From positions 40,283-104,282 of the forward strand of contig NZ_KZ478003.1 in NCBI RefSeq assembly GCF_002837185.1: DNA of 64,000 bases, given 5' to 3'. The notes beneath the pieces are model-generated. The model saw only the letters and a list, made by a program, of their open reading frames with translations. It made no database searches and was not told where the DNA came from. Each line of letters opens with the position of its first letter. Position 1 is the first letter of the stretch. The stretch is from Pseudomonas fluorescens. Lineage in GTDB: Bacteria > Pseudomonadota > Gammaproteobacteria > Pseudomonadales > Pseudomonadaceae. The translations under genes and the position numbers were made by a program. Positions 17,081 to 25,953 of this stretch are shown one piece after another.

Positions 17081-20000
17081 ATGAACGCATTCTTCAAGGG
17101 CGTGGGCGCCGTGCTGGGCAGAGTATGGGTTTGGAGCCTGATACTGGTGCTTTCCTGCGCTGTGCTGGTGTGGTGTGTCGGACCGCTGCTGGCCGTGGAC
17201 GACCACCGGTTCTGGCAGGGCGCGACTGCCCGCCTGGTCACCATCAGCGTTTTGTTTCTGCTGTGGGGATTGGCGATGGTCCTGGCGGATGGGCGCCGTG
17301 CTGCCGGACGCGAACGGCCGGATTCGCCAACGAGCCAACCTTCGCTGGCGGCGGTGGAGGACGAGCGCAAGTACGTCCATGGCCGTTTCAAGCAAGCGTT
17401 GCACCGGTTGAACACGTCCCCTCGCTATGGAGAGCGCAATGCGCGTTGGCGCCATGATTTGCCCTGGTACCTGCTGATCGGAGAATCGCGCAGTGGCAAG
17501 ACCCAGCTGTTGGAAGCAGCCGGCTTGCAGTCACCGCGCGATCAGATGGACACAGGGTCGACGGGCAGCAGCACACAGTGTGAATGGTACTTTGCCGACG
17601 AAGCTGTGCTCATCGACACGCCAGGGCGCTATCTGGTTCAACCCGACCGTTCGGTGGACGTCGCCGGCTGGACCACACTGTTGAACAGGCTGAGGTGGCG
17701 GCACCGAGTGCGTCCGCTCAACGGCGTGGTGGTGACACTCTCGGCAGACAGGCTTCTGAGCGGTAACGAGCACGACCTGGAGCAATCGGCCCGCCATGTG
17801 CGTTCGCGCCTGCAGGAGATCCAGCAGATGCTGCATGTGGAGGTACCCGTCTACCTGGTGTTGACCCAGGCTGATCGACTGTCGGGGTTCATCGAGTACT
17901 TCGACTCACCCTCGGCGGACGATGTCGATGCGGTGCTGGGCCAGCCGCTGGAGGCTGACAAGGCGGGCAATGACATTACCCAGGTTCGCCAGGCGTTCGA
18001 GCAGTTACTGCAACGTCTGCACAATGAATTGATCGAGCGATTACACCAGGAACGCGATGTCGAGCGTCGCAGGCAGATGCTTGAGCTTCCCCAGCAGGCG
18101 GCGCGAATGGGCGAGCGTTTGTGCCTGTTCATCGAGGGGGTGTTCTGTGCCCATCGCTACCAGCGCAGCAACGGTTTACGCGGGTTCTACCTGACCTGTG
18201 CCAGTGACAGGCGCAGCCATTTCGTGCAGGGGCTGTTCAGCCGGGTGATCTTTGCCGAGGCGGATCTCGCCACATTGCAGAGCCGCGAGCGACAGCGCAT
18301 CTGGCGGCGCAACGGGGGGCTGGGAATCGCCGCTGCGCTGGTTCTGGCGTGTGCCGCAGGGCTGTGGATGCACAGTTACGCGATCAACCAACACCGTTTG
18401 GCTCACATCGCTGCACTCAGTGCGCCCGTTGCGCCGGGTAGCGATGAAACCTTGACGACCCTGGCGCTGCTGGACGCGCGCTGGGCGGCAACCCAGGTGT
18501 TTGCGCCTGCAGCCGACACTCCGCTGATTGAGCGTGCCGGCCTGTATCAGGGCGAGGTCAGCCGTCCACGGGTGTCGCGCGCCTATGAGCAAGCGTTACA
18601 GCAGCGACTGCTGGGCCGAACCGCTGCCCTGCTCGAAGAGCAGGTACGCGCCAGCCTCGGCGATAGAGAACGCCTGCTCGACAACTTGCGTGCGTACCTG
18701 ATGCTCAATCTGCGTGAACGGCGTGATGCCGCGTGGCTGGCGCAGCATGTGGCGAGTTATTGGTCGCTGCGGTTTGCCGGTGATATGCCGGTACAGACGC
18801 GCCTGAATGAGCATTGGGCGCGACTGCTCCAACAGCCGTTCTCAGCCCCCCTCAATGACGACCTGGTGGCTCAGGCGCGTGCCGCGCTGCGGGGAGAGTC
18901 ATTGGCCGATGTGGTGTATCGGGTGCTGCGCGAACAATCGCGCGACCTGGAGCCGTTGCGCCTGGCCGAGGGCAAGGTATTTGCCGCCATCGAGCCATCT
19001 GTTCCCGGTTTCTACACCAGAAGGTACGTGCAGTACTTCGAGACCCAGGGCCCCAGGCTGGTGAACGCCATCGCCCAGGATAACTGGGTACTGGGGGAAG
19101 GCACTGACTTGAGCGGCCAGGATTTGCAGCGCTTGATGACCCAACTGCAACAGCGCTACTTCAGCGAATACGCCCAGGCCTGGAGCGACGCCTTGGGGCG
19201 TGTCAGGCTGTTGCCAACCGACAGTCTTCGCGAGGATGCCGAACGGCTCGCGGGGCTGACCTCGGCGCAATCGCCGGTACTGCTGTTATTGCAGCAGCTT
19301 CGCGAGAACACCCGCTTGCTGCCTGGCCTTGAGCTGCCGGCCACGGTGGCCCAGCCGTCAGGTGCGTTGGGCACTATCGCCAAGGCCGCGTTGGCGCAGG
19401 GGCAGGCGAGCCTGGGCGACTCGGCTCGCCGGGCCTTGCAGCGGCGTTTTGAACCGCTGCATCAATTGCTGGACGAGCAGCAGAACCCCGGCGCCGAGCT
19501 GACCCGGGGGTTGGGCCTGCTCGACCAATTGCACCTGCAACTGGCGGCGCTGAACCGTGAGGGTTCGCCTGAGCAGGCGGCTTTCTTACGGGCAAAACGG
19601 CGCATGGACGGCCAGCAGGACGTGCTGGGCGACCTGCGTGAAACGGCCACCCGTCTGCCGCTTCCGCTGGCCGGCTGGTTCGAAGGGATTGCTGAAGAAA
19701 CCTGGCGCCATGTGCTGGACCAGGCCTATGCCCACGTCAATCAGCACTATCAGAGCGAGGTGCAGGGTCTTTACGCCAGGACGATTCGCCAACGGTATCC
19801 GTTCGCTGCCCACGCCTCGAGTGATGTGGCCCTTGAGGATTTTCGTGAGTTTTTCAAACCCCAAGGTGTCCTGGCGCGTTTTTACGAGGCTTACCTGCGC
19901 TCTTTTGTCAGCGCGGATGGCACGCGCTACCGGTTACGCGGAATGGACGGGCAGGGTTTACCCATCTCGCGCTCGCTGCTGGATCAACTGACGAAAGCCC

Positions 20001-20437
20001 AGGTTATCCGACGTGGCTTTTTCACCGAAGAGCAGGGCGAGCTGGCCGTGCGTTTTACCCTGGCGCCCTACAGCCTGGATCAGTCGGTCAACCGGGCGAC
20101 TTTGCGATTGGGTGAACAGCAGCTGGAATACCGGCACGGCCCGATCATCCCCATGGCGTTCCGCTGGCCCATCGAAGCGGACAACGGTCGTGCCAGCCTC
20201 GTGCTGGACAGAGGCGCCGAACTGCGCCCGCTGGGTATCGAGAAGAACACCGGCGCCTGGTCGTTGTTCCGGTTTTTCGACCTGCTGCACCGAGAGCCTG
20301 CCAGTGGTGGCAACGCGCAAATGGTCAAGGCCGACCTGGCCGGGCTGCGCGCCCATTACCTGCTGGCGAGCCAGCGAACACCCAGCCCATTTGAAATGGA
20401 CACATGGCGCACCTTTCGCCTGCCGGAGCAACTGTGA
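17081..20437 (+). CDS. tssM: T6SS inner-membrane protein TssM (IcmF)
   Basis: An 1118-residue IcmF-family protein, the largest part of the membrane complex, spanning from the inner membrane to TssJ. Two helices near the N-terminus (about 16-65) are followed by a cytoplasmic NTPase-like domain with an apparently intact Walker A, GESRSGKT (about 134), and the segment LIDTPGRYL. A third helix lies near residue 410 (GLGIAAALVLACAAGLWM), and the remainder is periplasmic. Length is normal. The stop overlaps the GTG start of the phosphatase (GTGA). Confidence 0.95.
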   Translation: MNAFFKGVGAVLGRVWVWSLILVLSCAVLVWCVGPLLAVDDHRFWQGATARLVTISVLFLLWGLAMVLADGRRAAGRERPDSPTSQPSLAAVEDERKYVHGRFKQALHRLNTSPRYGERNARWRHDLPWYLLIGESRSGKTQLLEAAGLQSPRDQMDTGSTGSSTQCEWYFADEAVLIDTPGRYLVQPDRSVDVAGWTTLLNRLRWRHRVRPLNGVVVTLSADRLLSGNEHDLEQSARHVRSRLQEIQQMLHVEVPVYLVLTQADRLSGFIEYFDSPSADDVDAVLGQPLEADKAGNDITQVRQAFEQLLQRLHNELIERLHQERDVERRRQMLELPQQAARMGERLCLFIEGVFCAHRYQRSNGLRGFYLTCASDRRSHFVQGLFSRVIFAEADLATLQSRERQRIWRRNGGLGIAAALVLACAAGLWMHSYAINQHRLAHIAALSAPVAPGSDETLTTLALLDARWAATQVFAPAADTPLIERAGLYQGEVSRPRVSRAYEQALQQRLLGRTAALLEEQVRASLGDRERLLDNLRAYLMLNLRERRDAAWLAQHVASYWSLRFAGDMPVQTRLNEHWARLLQQPFSAPLNDDLVAQARAALRGESLADVVYRVLREQSRDLEPLRLAEGKVFAAIEPSVPGFYTRRYVQYFETQGPRLVNAIAQDNWVLGEGTDLSGQDLQRLMTQLQQRYFSEYAQAWSDALGRVRLLPTDSLREDAERLAGLTSAQSPVLLLLQQLRENTRLLPGLELPATVAQPSGALGTIAKAALAQGQASLGDSARRALQRRFEPLHQLLDEQQNPGAELTRGLGLLDQLHLQLAALNREGSPEQAAFLRAKRRMDGQQDVLGDLRETATRLPLPLAGWFEGIAEETWRHVLDQAYAHVNQHYQSEVQGLYARTIRQRYPFAAHASSDVALEDFREFFKPQGVLARFYEAYLRSFVSADGTRYRLRGMDGQGLPISRSLLDQLTKAQVIRRGFFTEEQGELAVRFTLAPYSLDQSVNRATLRLGEQQLEYRHGPIIPMAFRWPIEADNGRASLVLDRGAELRPLGIEKNTGAWSLFRFFDLLHREPASGGNAQMVKADLAGLRAHYLLASQRTPSPFEMDTWRTFRLPEQL

Positions 20438-21165
20438 ACTCGCTGCGCCCCACATGGCGCAGTGCCGGGCGTACACAGCGCGGGCAGTCACGGCCGCGTA
20501 ATGAGGATGCCTTGCTCGATTGCCCGCAACTGGGCTGTTGGGCCGTGGCGGACGGCATGGGCGGGCACCGGCATGGCGATGTCGCCAGCCAGTGGGTGAT
20601 CAGCAGCCTGGCTTCGTTGCCCGCACGGGGCAGTCTCGATCATCGGGTCAATGCGGTCCGGCAGAGCTTGCAGGGTGTCAACCAGCGGCTGGCGAATGCG
20701 CGGCAGGCGCCAGGGGCACCCGGCAGTGGCGTGATAGGCAGCACGGTGGTGACGCTATTGCTGGAGCACGGGCGTGCGGCGTGTGTGTGGGCGGGGGACA
20801 GCCGCTGTTATCTGTGGCGCGAGCAGAACCTGTACCAGCTCTCCCGGGATCATTCGCTGTTGCAGCGTCTTATGGACGAGCGTCAGTTGAGTGCGACGCA
20901 AGCTGGCGCTCACCCTGATGCCAGAGCCTTGACCCGTGCAGTTGGCGGGCACTCTACCTTGCGGCTCGAGGTGCTGGAACTCAGTACCCGCCCTGGCGAT
21001 GTATTTTTACTGTGCAGCGATGGTCTCTACCAGGCACTCAGCCATGCCGACCTGGGTCTGGCGTTGAGTGCGGGCGGGCCGCGACAGGTGGTGGACAGAT
21101 TGTTTGCCAGCGCGCTGCACACCCCGGCGCGCGACGACCTGACCGCAGTGGTGGTGCAGTCATGA
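20434..21165 (+). CDS. pppA: T6SS PP2C-type phosphatase PppA (Stp1)
   Basis: A 243-residue serine/threonine phosphatase of the PP2C (PPM) family, which counteracts the kinase encoded next. Metal-binding motifs are present: RPRNEDALL, VADGMGGHRHGD, CVWAGDSRCYL, LLCSDGLYQAL and a final RDDLTAVVV. The start is GTG 20434, overlapping the tssM stop with GGAG seven bases upstream. A longer upstream start lies inside tssM and is unlikely. The gene overlaps the kinase start by 4 bases. In the well-studied H1 system this pair sets T6SS activity through phosphorylation of Fha. The same role is inferred here. Confidence 0.92.
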   Translation: MNSLRPTWRSAGRTQRGQSRPRNEDALLDCPQLGCWAVADGMGGHRHGDVASQWVISSLASLPARGSLDHRVNAVRQSLQGVNQRLANARQAPGAPGSGVIGSTVVTLLLEHGRAACVWAGDSRCYLWREQNLYQLSRDHSLLQRLMDERQLSATQAGAHPDARALTRAVGGHSTLRLEVLELSTRPGDVFLLCSDGLYQALSHADLGLALSAGGPRQVVDRLFASALHTPARDDLTAVVVQS

Positions 21166-22040
21166 AGACAGGATCGACTCCGGTGTTGCTCGTCGGGCGC
21201 TACCACCTTGAGCAGGTATTGGGCCGGGGCGGAATGGGCGTGGTGTACCGCGCACGCGACCTGTTGCAGGAGCAGTTCGGTGAACCTTGTTCTGGTGTGG
21301 CGCTCAAGCTGTTGGACGAGTCTTTATCGGCGTGCCCGGATGCCCATGTGTTGCTGCACAGCGAGTTTGCGTTGTCTCGTCGTCTGCGACATGAACATGT
21401 AGTGAGGGTGTATTCGTTCGAGGTGGATACCTGCAGCCAGATCGCTTTTTTCACCATGGAACTGCTGCATGGCATGACGCTTGACCGGTTGCTGCTGGAA
21501 TGTCCCGACGGACTGCCCTGGGCCGAGCTGCAACCGATTGCCCTGCAACTGCTGGATGCGCTGGCTTACGCCCATCAACATAACGTGCTGCATGGCGATA
21601 TCAAACCGGCCAATGTCATGGTGGGAGAAGAGGGCGTGCGCTTGTTCGATTTCGGCCTGGGGCAGTCCATTGCGCTGACCACGGCGGATTTGCCGAGTGT
21701 GAGTCGCAGCCGCTTGAATGCCTGGACTCGCGCCTATGCTGCGCCTGAATTACTCGCCGGTGGCACGTTGACGCCCGCGGCCGACCTGTATGGCGTGGCG
21801 TGTGTTCTGTATGAGCTGGCCCAGGGGCGTCGCCGTGACAATCACCCTCCGGGCCACAGACTGCCACGGCCCTGGCAGTTGCCCCGGCGCTGCTGGCCGG
21901 CCCTCCGTACGGCGTTGGCGGCGGACCCGCAACGGCGGACCCTGACGGTGGCCGAATTGCGCGAGGCCATCGGTTGCAAGCGGTCTCGCTGGTACGGCTG
22001 GCCGCAGGGTCAGCCGCTCAAGTCATGCAGTTGGCAGTAG
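21162..22040 (+). CDS. ppkA: T6SS Hanks-type protein kinase PpkA (Stk1)
   Basis: A 292-residue serine/threonine kinase made almost only of the kinase domain, with no membrane segment or sensor region. The glycine-rich loop GRGGMGVVYRARD, the ATP lysine in ALKLLDE, the catalytic loop HGDIKPANVM, the metal motif DFGLG and AAPELLAGG are all readable. The residue before the catalytic Asp is Gly rather than Arg, making it a non-RD kinase. It ends the T6SS operon, coupled to pppA. Its last 31 bases overlap the tail of a convergent gene. The likely substrate is the Fha protein, by analogy with H1. Confidence 0.9.
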   Translation: MKTGSTPVLLVGRYHLEQVLGRGGMGVVYRARDLLQEQFGEPCSGVALKLLDESLSACPDAHVLLHSEFALSRRLRHEHVVRVYSFEVDTCSQIAFFTMELLHGMTLDRLLLECPDGLPWAELQPIALQLLDALAYAHQHNVLHGDIKPANVMVGEEGVRLFDFGLGQSIALTTADLPSVSRSRLNAWTRAYAAPELLAGGTLTPAADLYGVACVLYELAQGRRRDNHPPGHRLPRPWQLPRRCWPALRTALAADPQRRTLTVAELREAIGCKRSRWYGWPQGQPLKSCSWQ

Positions 22041-22339
22041 TCGGCCCAATTCATGCCGGCCATCTGTGCGACTTCCTTGTGCACCTCAAGGCGCTGGGTT
22101 TCGAAGGCTTCGCTGGACTCTGTCGTCAGCTTGAGGGTCAGCTCCCAGGCGAACAGGCCTTCGCGCTCGGCCTGCGCTTCGAATGCTTCGTATAGACGCT
22201 CGGTACGATACTGCGCCACGCTTTCCCCCCTGGCCTGGGCCGCCAGGGGGTTGAGGCTGTCCAGCTCGGTGGCCACATCCGGGTGTTCGCGCAGGAATCG
22301 GTCCAATGCGCGTTGGTAGTTATCGCCAGGTGCTGACAA
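22010..22339 (-). CDS. DUF6388-like small protein
   Basis: A 109-residue acidic protein without signal peptide or membrane segment. Patterns such as NPLAAQARGESVAQYR and QAEREGLFAWELTL recall the DUF6388 family of Pseudomonas. The name is from memory and the function is unknown. The start appears to be TTG at 22337-22339 behind GAGGGG, since no ATG is available until near the end. It follows the membrane-protein gene by 11 bases on the same strand, suggesting a two-gene operon. Its 3' end overlaps the kinase gene tail by 31 bases. Confidence 0.7.
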   Translation of the reverse strand: MSAPGDNYQRALDRFLREHPDVATELDSLNPLAAQARGESVAQYRTERLYEAFEAQAEREGLFAWELTLKLTTESSEAFETQRLEVHKEVAQMAGMNWADYCQLHDLSG

Positions 22340-22350
22340 CGCCAGGCCCC

Positions 22351-22629
22351 TCAGTGAGAGGGATGGGTGTCGACGTCGGGCGCGTGCCCACCGACGTGAC
22401 GCCGAGCGCGCTTACGCGACCTGCGCTGGATCCAGCGTTGCACCGGTGCCAATAAAAAGAACATCAGGTAGGCGACGAGCACCAACGCCAGGTCTATCCA
22501 GGTTTCCGCGACGGGCCCGGTAAACAGTTCGATGACATTCTTGATAACAAATAACAGCACCACACTGCACAACCACAACAGGATGGTGACGAACAGGGGA
22601 CGCATGGTGCTGGACTGCTTATCGTGCAT
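22351..22629 (-). CDS. small two-helix membrane protein
   Basis: A 92-residue protein with two hydrophobic segments (LFVTILLWLCSVVLLFVI and WIDLALVLVAYLMFFLLA) and a very basic tail rich in Arg and His. The ATG at 22629 is preceded by AAGGAGAG. I do not recognise a family. The arrangement suggests a small inner-membrane protein with a cytoplasmic basic tail. It is the first gene of a probable pair with the DUF6388-like gene. Confidence 0.65.
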   Translation of the reverse strand: MHDKQSSTMRPLFVTILLWLCSVVLLFVIKNVIELFTGPVAETWIDLALVLVAYLMFFLLAPVQRWIQRRSRKRARRHVGGHAPDVDTHPSH

Positions 22630-22942
22630 GGTAAAGCTCTCTCCTTTGTGCCTGCTTTCATCCAGGCCATATTCCCTGAGTAGACACCCGGTGTTATCCA
22701 GGTTTTACATCCTTCAACACTCGGAAAGGCGGGGATGATACCGACTCAGGCAGGATTAGGGAGCGGAATACATCAGAAAGTTCGATTTTTTATGTGGGTA
22801 TTTTCCGATGTCTCCGAGTTTTTCGCCGAAAGCGCCAGTGGCGATGGCAAAAAGCTTTCGCTCCGAGCATCAGGGCGTGTAGCGTTGACGCGTATTCCGG
22901 CGCTGATCTCCAGAACCCGTGAATACGGGCAGAGGGCGGCTC
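22630..22942. other. 313-base intergenic region, divergent
   Basis: Separates the small membrane protein (minus strand) from the PTS/EAL gene (plus strand), so it should carry both promoters. I see no convincing gene, repeat or recognisable operator in it. Confidence 0.5.
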
Positions 22943-25012
22943 ATGGCGCAAACGCTGTTCAAACTATTCCTGACCCAGCGCTTGGCGGCCCTGGCCAGTA
23001 TCGAGTCGTTGCGTGCGATTCGGGAGGGCTTGTTGTGGATCCTGCCCTGCCTGCTGGTCTCCGCCGGTTTCCTTATCCTGTCCGAGTGCGCCAGGATGCT
23101 CGGGTTCAGCCCTCAGACCGTCAGCTTCCTGGCGGGTCTGCATGACCGCATCAGCTCGGTCATCCCGCTGCTCGTCGCAGCCTCCATCGGTTATATGTTA
23201 GCCATTCAGCACCGCTTGCCACAGCTGCCGATCGCTTTTTTGTGCCTGACCCATGTGGTGGTGGCCACGTTTCTCTTGCGTGACTACCCTCGGGCTTCAG
23301 CCACCTTTCTGCTGTTCATTGCCATCGCTTCGCCGCTGATCAATGTGCCTGCCGTTGCCTGGCTGCACCGTTTTCGTTGGACACGCCTGGTCCATGAAGA
23401 CCTGATCGGACACAACCTCAAAGGCACGATCAACATGGTGTTGCCCGGCGTGATCAGCGCGTTGGCACTGGTGGTGGTGCTGTCGTTGCTGCTGCAGATC
23501 CCCTACGTGGCGCAGCTGCAGGGGCCGCAGGTGCTCAATGCGTTACAGGCGCCCTACGGCAGCGGGTTGTTCGTGACCTTGATGAACTCGCTGTTGTGGT
23601 TTTTTGGCATTCACGGCGTGTACGCCCTGCAGCCGCTGTTCGATGTGCTGGATCAGGCCGTGACGCTCAACGGTGCGGCGCTGGCTGCGGGCGAGCCGGT
23701 CCGCTACCTGCTCAACAGTGGCCTGTTGGGCAGCTTCGCGTTTATCGGCGGGTCGGGCAGCGCATTGTGCCTGCTCCTGGCAATCCTGCTGTTTTCCAGG
23801 AGCCGGTCCATGCGGTTGCTGGCGATGGCCAGCTTGCCGCTCTCGTTATTCAATGTCAGCGAAGTGCTGTTGTTCGGTTTGCCGATCATCCTCAACCCGC
23901 GGTTGTTCATCCCGTTTCTGCTGGTGCCGGCGTTGAATGGGATGGCGGCGTTGGCAGTGGTGCAACTGGGCTGGGTGTCACCCGCAGTGGCCAGCGTGCC
24001 GTTTACCGCGCCGGTGTTGCTCAATGCTTACCTCAGCACCCATGGCGATATCGCTGCCGTGGTGCTGCAGGTGGTGCTGCTGGGCCTGGGCACGCTGGTG
24101 TATGCGCCTTATGTACGGGCGATTCATCGCCAGGCCAGTGAGGGCGGCACGGTGTACCTCAAGTCACTGGACATGACCTTTCGCGGCCTTGAGGAGAAAG
24201 GCCGGTTGCTGGAGTTCGACCCGATCCTGGCGTCCCATCGCACCCTGGCCCGCCAGGCGGTTGAGTTGAGCCGCATCCAGCAGATCAGCGATTACGATTT
24301 CTATCTTGAATTTCAGCCACAAGTCTCCACCCGCACCGGCCTGTGCACCGGCTGCGAAGCCTTGATGCGGGCCCGGGACGCTCATGGCACGGTGCATTCG
24401 CCCTGGGAGTTCCTGCAATGGCTGGCGCAGGCGCGGTTGATGCCGGACGTGGACGTGTGGGTGGCGTCCCAGGCCGTGCGCCAACATCAAAAGTGGAAGA
24501 AGGCCGGGTTTGAATTGCCCATCACCATTAATGTGTCCAGCTTCACGCTCAAGGACGCGGCCTATGGTGATCGCCTGGTGGAGATCCTCGCCCAGGCCCA
24601 CGGCTGGGTGTCGGTGGAGATCACTGAAGATGCGCTGGTCAGCGATATCCAGGCCACCCGTCAGACCATTGGCAAACTGCAGGCGTTGGGGGCCAAGGTG
24701 TATATCGATGATTTTGGCACCGGATTTTCGGCGTTGAGCTACCTGCACCAGTTTCCGGTCGATTTCATCAAGATCGATCGCAGCTTCGTGGTCGCCCAGC
24801 ACGATCCCAAGGGCGCGCAGGTGCTGACGGGCATGCTGCGTTTCTGCGAGGCATTGAACCTGGGCGTGGTGGTGGAAGGGGTCGAGACCGCCGAGCAATT
24901 GGCGTTCCTGAATACGGGCGCCGAGTTGTTTATTCAGGGATGGTATTTCAGCAGGGCGTTGCCGGGGGATGAGATGCCGCAGTTTGTGCGTGAGCGGGCC
25001 GCGTTGGCTTGA
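22943..25012 (+). CDS. PTS EIIC-like membrane protein fused to an EAL phosphodiesterase
   Basis: A 689-residue two-part protein. Residues 1 to about 395 form a multi-helix membrane domain resembling the sugar-channel subunit IIC of the phosphotransferase system (LLWILPCLLVSAGFLIL, GIHGVYALQPLF, LLFGLPIILNPRLFIPF). The C-terminal part is an EAL domain whose catalytic motifs look complete: EALMR (about 471), NVSSF, ITED, DDFGTGFS (about 588), KIDRSF and VEGVET. It should hydrolyse cyclic-di-GMP. No EIIB or EIIA partner is in the window, so the EIIC part may sense rather than transport. ATG 22943 has AGAGGG upstream. A GTG at 22919 is an alternative. Confidence 0.88.
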   Translation: MAQTLFKLFLTQRLAALASIESLRAIREGLLWILPCLLVSAGFLILSECARMLGFSPQTVSFLAGLHDRISSVIPLLVAASIGYMLAIQHRLPQLPIAFLCLTHVVVATFLLRDYPRASATFLLFIAIASPLINVPAVAWLHRFRWTRLVHEDLIGHNLKGTINMVLPGVISALALVVVLSLLLQIPYVAQLQGPQVLNALQAPYGSGLFVTLMNSLLWFFGIHGVYALQPLFDVLDQAVTLNGAALAAGEPVRYLLNSGLLGSFAFIGGSGSALCLLLAILLFSRSRSMRLLAMASLPLSLFNVSEVLLFGLPIILNPRLFIPFLLVPALNGMAALAVVQLGWVSPAVASVPFTAPVLLNAYLSTHGDIAAVVLQVVLLGLGTLVYAPYVRAIHRQASEGGTVYLKSLDMTFRGLEEKGRLLEFDPILASHRTLARQAVELSRIQQISDYDFYLEFQPQVSTRTGLCTGCEALMRARDAHGTVHSPWEFLQWLAQARLMPDVDVWVASQAVRQHQKWKKAGFELPITINVSSFTLKDAAYGDRLVEILAQAHGWVSVEITEDALVSDIQATRQTIGKLQALGAKVYIDDFGTGFSALSYLHQFPVDFIKIDRSFVVAQHDPKGAQVLTGMLRFCEALNLGVVVEGVETAEQLAFLNTGAELFIQGWYFSRALPGDEMPQFVRERAALA

Positions 25013-25070
25013 TCAAGCGGGCAAGGCGGCCCCGGTGTGAGTGTGGAAGCGGGTGGGCTCCCACATTTTC

Positions 25071-25106
25071 AGGCCGCCTAGGCCGCCTAGGCCGCCTAGG
25101 CGGCCT
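25071..25106. repeat. 9-bp tandem repeat spanning a stop codon
   Basis: AGGCCGCCT occurs three times exactly and a fourth time with one mismatch (AGGCGGCCT). On the minus strand the units run in frame with the hydrolase gene that ends at 25096, so each unit reads Ala-Ala-stop. Just before it, around 25040-25063, is a TGTGG...CCACA stem that may be a decayed REP sequence. Confidence 0.8.
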
Positions 25107-25938
25107 CGTAGGCTCGATTGGTCTGTTCAATCTCCTCGACCAGCCCATCTATCCCCTGCAGCCGGGCGCGATTGTCATGATCCCAGGGATGAAATCCGGG
25201 TTTGAAATAATGCAGCCAGGGCCGCAGCATGCGTGGAAACACGCCCTTGGGGCCGTACAGAAACTTGAGCATGCGCCAGAACCCCTTCAGATGCCCACCC
25301 GACTTGCGGTCGGCAATCAGCAGGCGCACGTGGAAGTCGAACACCACCAGCCAAAAAAGCACCGTGGTAAACAGCATGGTGCCGGTGCGCAACAGGTAGC
25401 GCCCGGGCCCAGGCTTGATCACCGTGTTCCACACATCGTAGGCCACTGCCTTATGTTCGGTTTCTTCCAGGGCGTGCCAATACCACATCTGCCGGTAGCC
25501 TTTGAGTGAATCGCCAAAGCGCGACGGGTCGCTCAGCAGGATCTCCGCGAGCATCGCGGTGTAGTGCTCAAGGGCGATGGTCACCGCCAGATTGAATGAC
25601 GGTGGCAGGTGTTTCTTCTGCAGGTCCAGGAAGAATTTCAGGCGCCGGTCGAGGCGGTGCGCAGGCAGGCCCGCTGCTTGCAGCAGCTCGTTGTAGGCCA
25701 CGTGTTCGCGGCTGTGCATGGCCTCCTGGCCGATGAAGCCCTGGATTTCCTTCTTCAGATCCGGATCGTCGATGCGGGTGCGGTAATGGCGCACGCTGTC
25801 CATGAAAAACAGCTCGCCCTGGGGAAACAGCAGCGACAGGGCATTGAAAAAGTGCGTTACGAACGGGCCTTGCTCATGCCAGTTGGTGATGCGCCCGGCG
25901 GGCAGGGCGAAGCGGATATCACGGCGAATCGGCAACAT
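25096..25938 (-). CDS. metal-dependent hydrolase, ferritin-like (COG3687 type)
   Basis: A 280-residue protein of the predicted metal-dependent hydrolase family COG3687. It is helical with Glu and His residues spaced as in diiron proteins: QEAMHSREH, ALEHYTAML and HALEETEHKAVAYD. A hydrophobic segment near residue 190 (TMLFTTVLFWLVVF) suggests membrane contact. The reaction is not established. AGGAG precedes the ATG at 25938. It is the third gene of an operon with the dehydrogenase (15-base gap) and the flavin monooxygenase, which implies a role in handling hydrophobic substrates. Confidence 0.82.
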   Translation of the reverse strand: MLPIRRDIRFALPAGRITNWHEQGPFVTHFFNALSLLFPQGELFFMDSVRHYRTRIDDPDLKKEIQGFIGQEAMHSREHVAYNELLQAAGLPAHRLDRRLKFFLDLQKKHLPPSFNLAVTIALEHYTAMLAEILLSDPSRFGDSLKGYRQMWYWHALEETEHKAVAYDVWNTVIKPGPGRYLLRTGTMLFTTVLFWLVVFDFHVRLLIADRKSGGHLKGFWRMLKFLYGPKGVFPRMLRPWLHYFKPGFHPWDHDNRARLQGIDGLVEEIEQTNRAYEAA

Positions 25939-25953
25939 GGGGCGTACTCCTGT

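Noticed and set aside
25071..25106. Short CRISPR-like repeats
   Set aside because: The units are 9 bases with no spacers and no cas genes. They are a simple tandem repeat.
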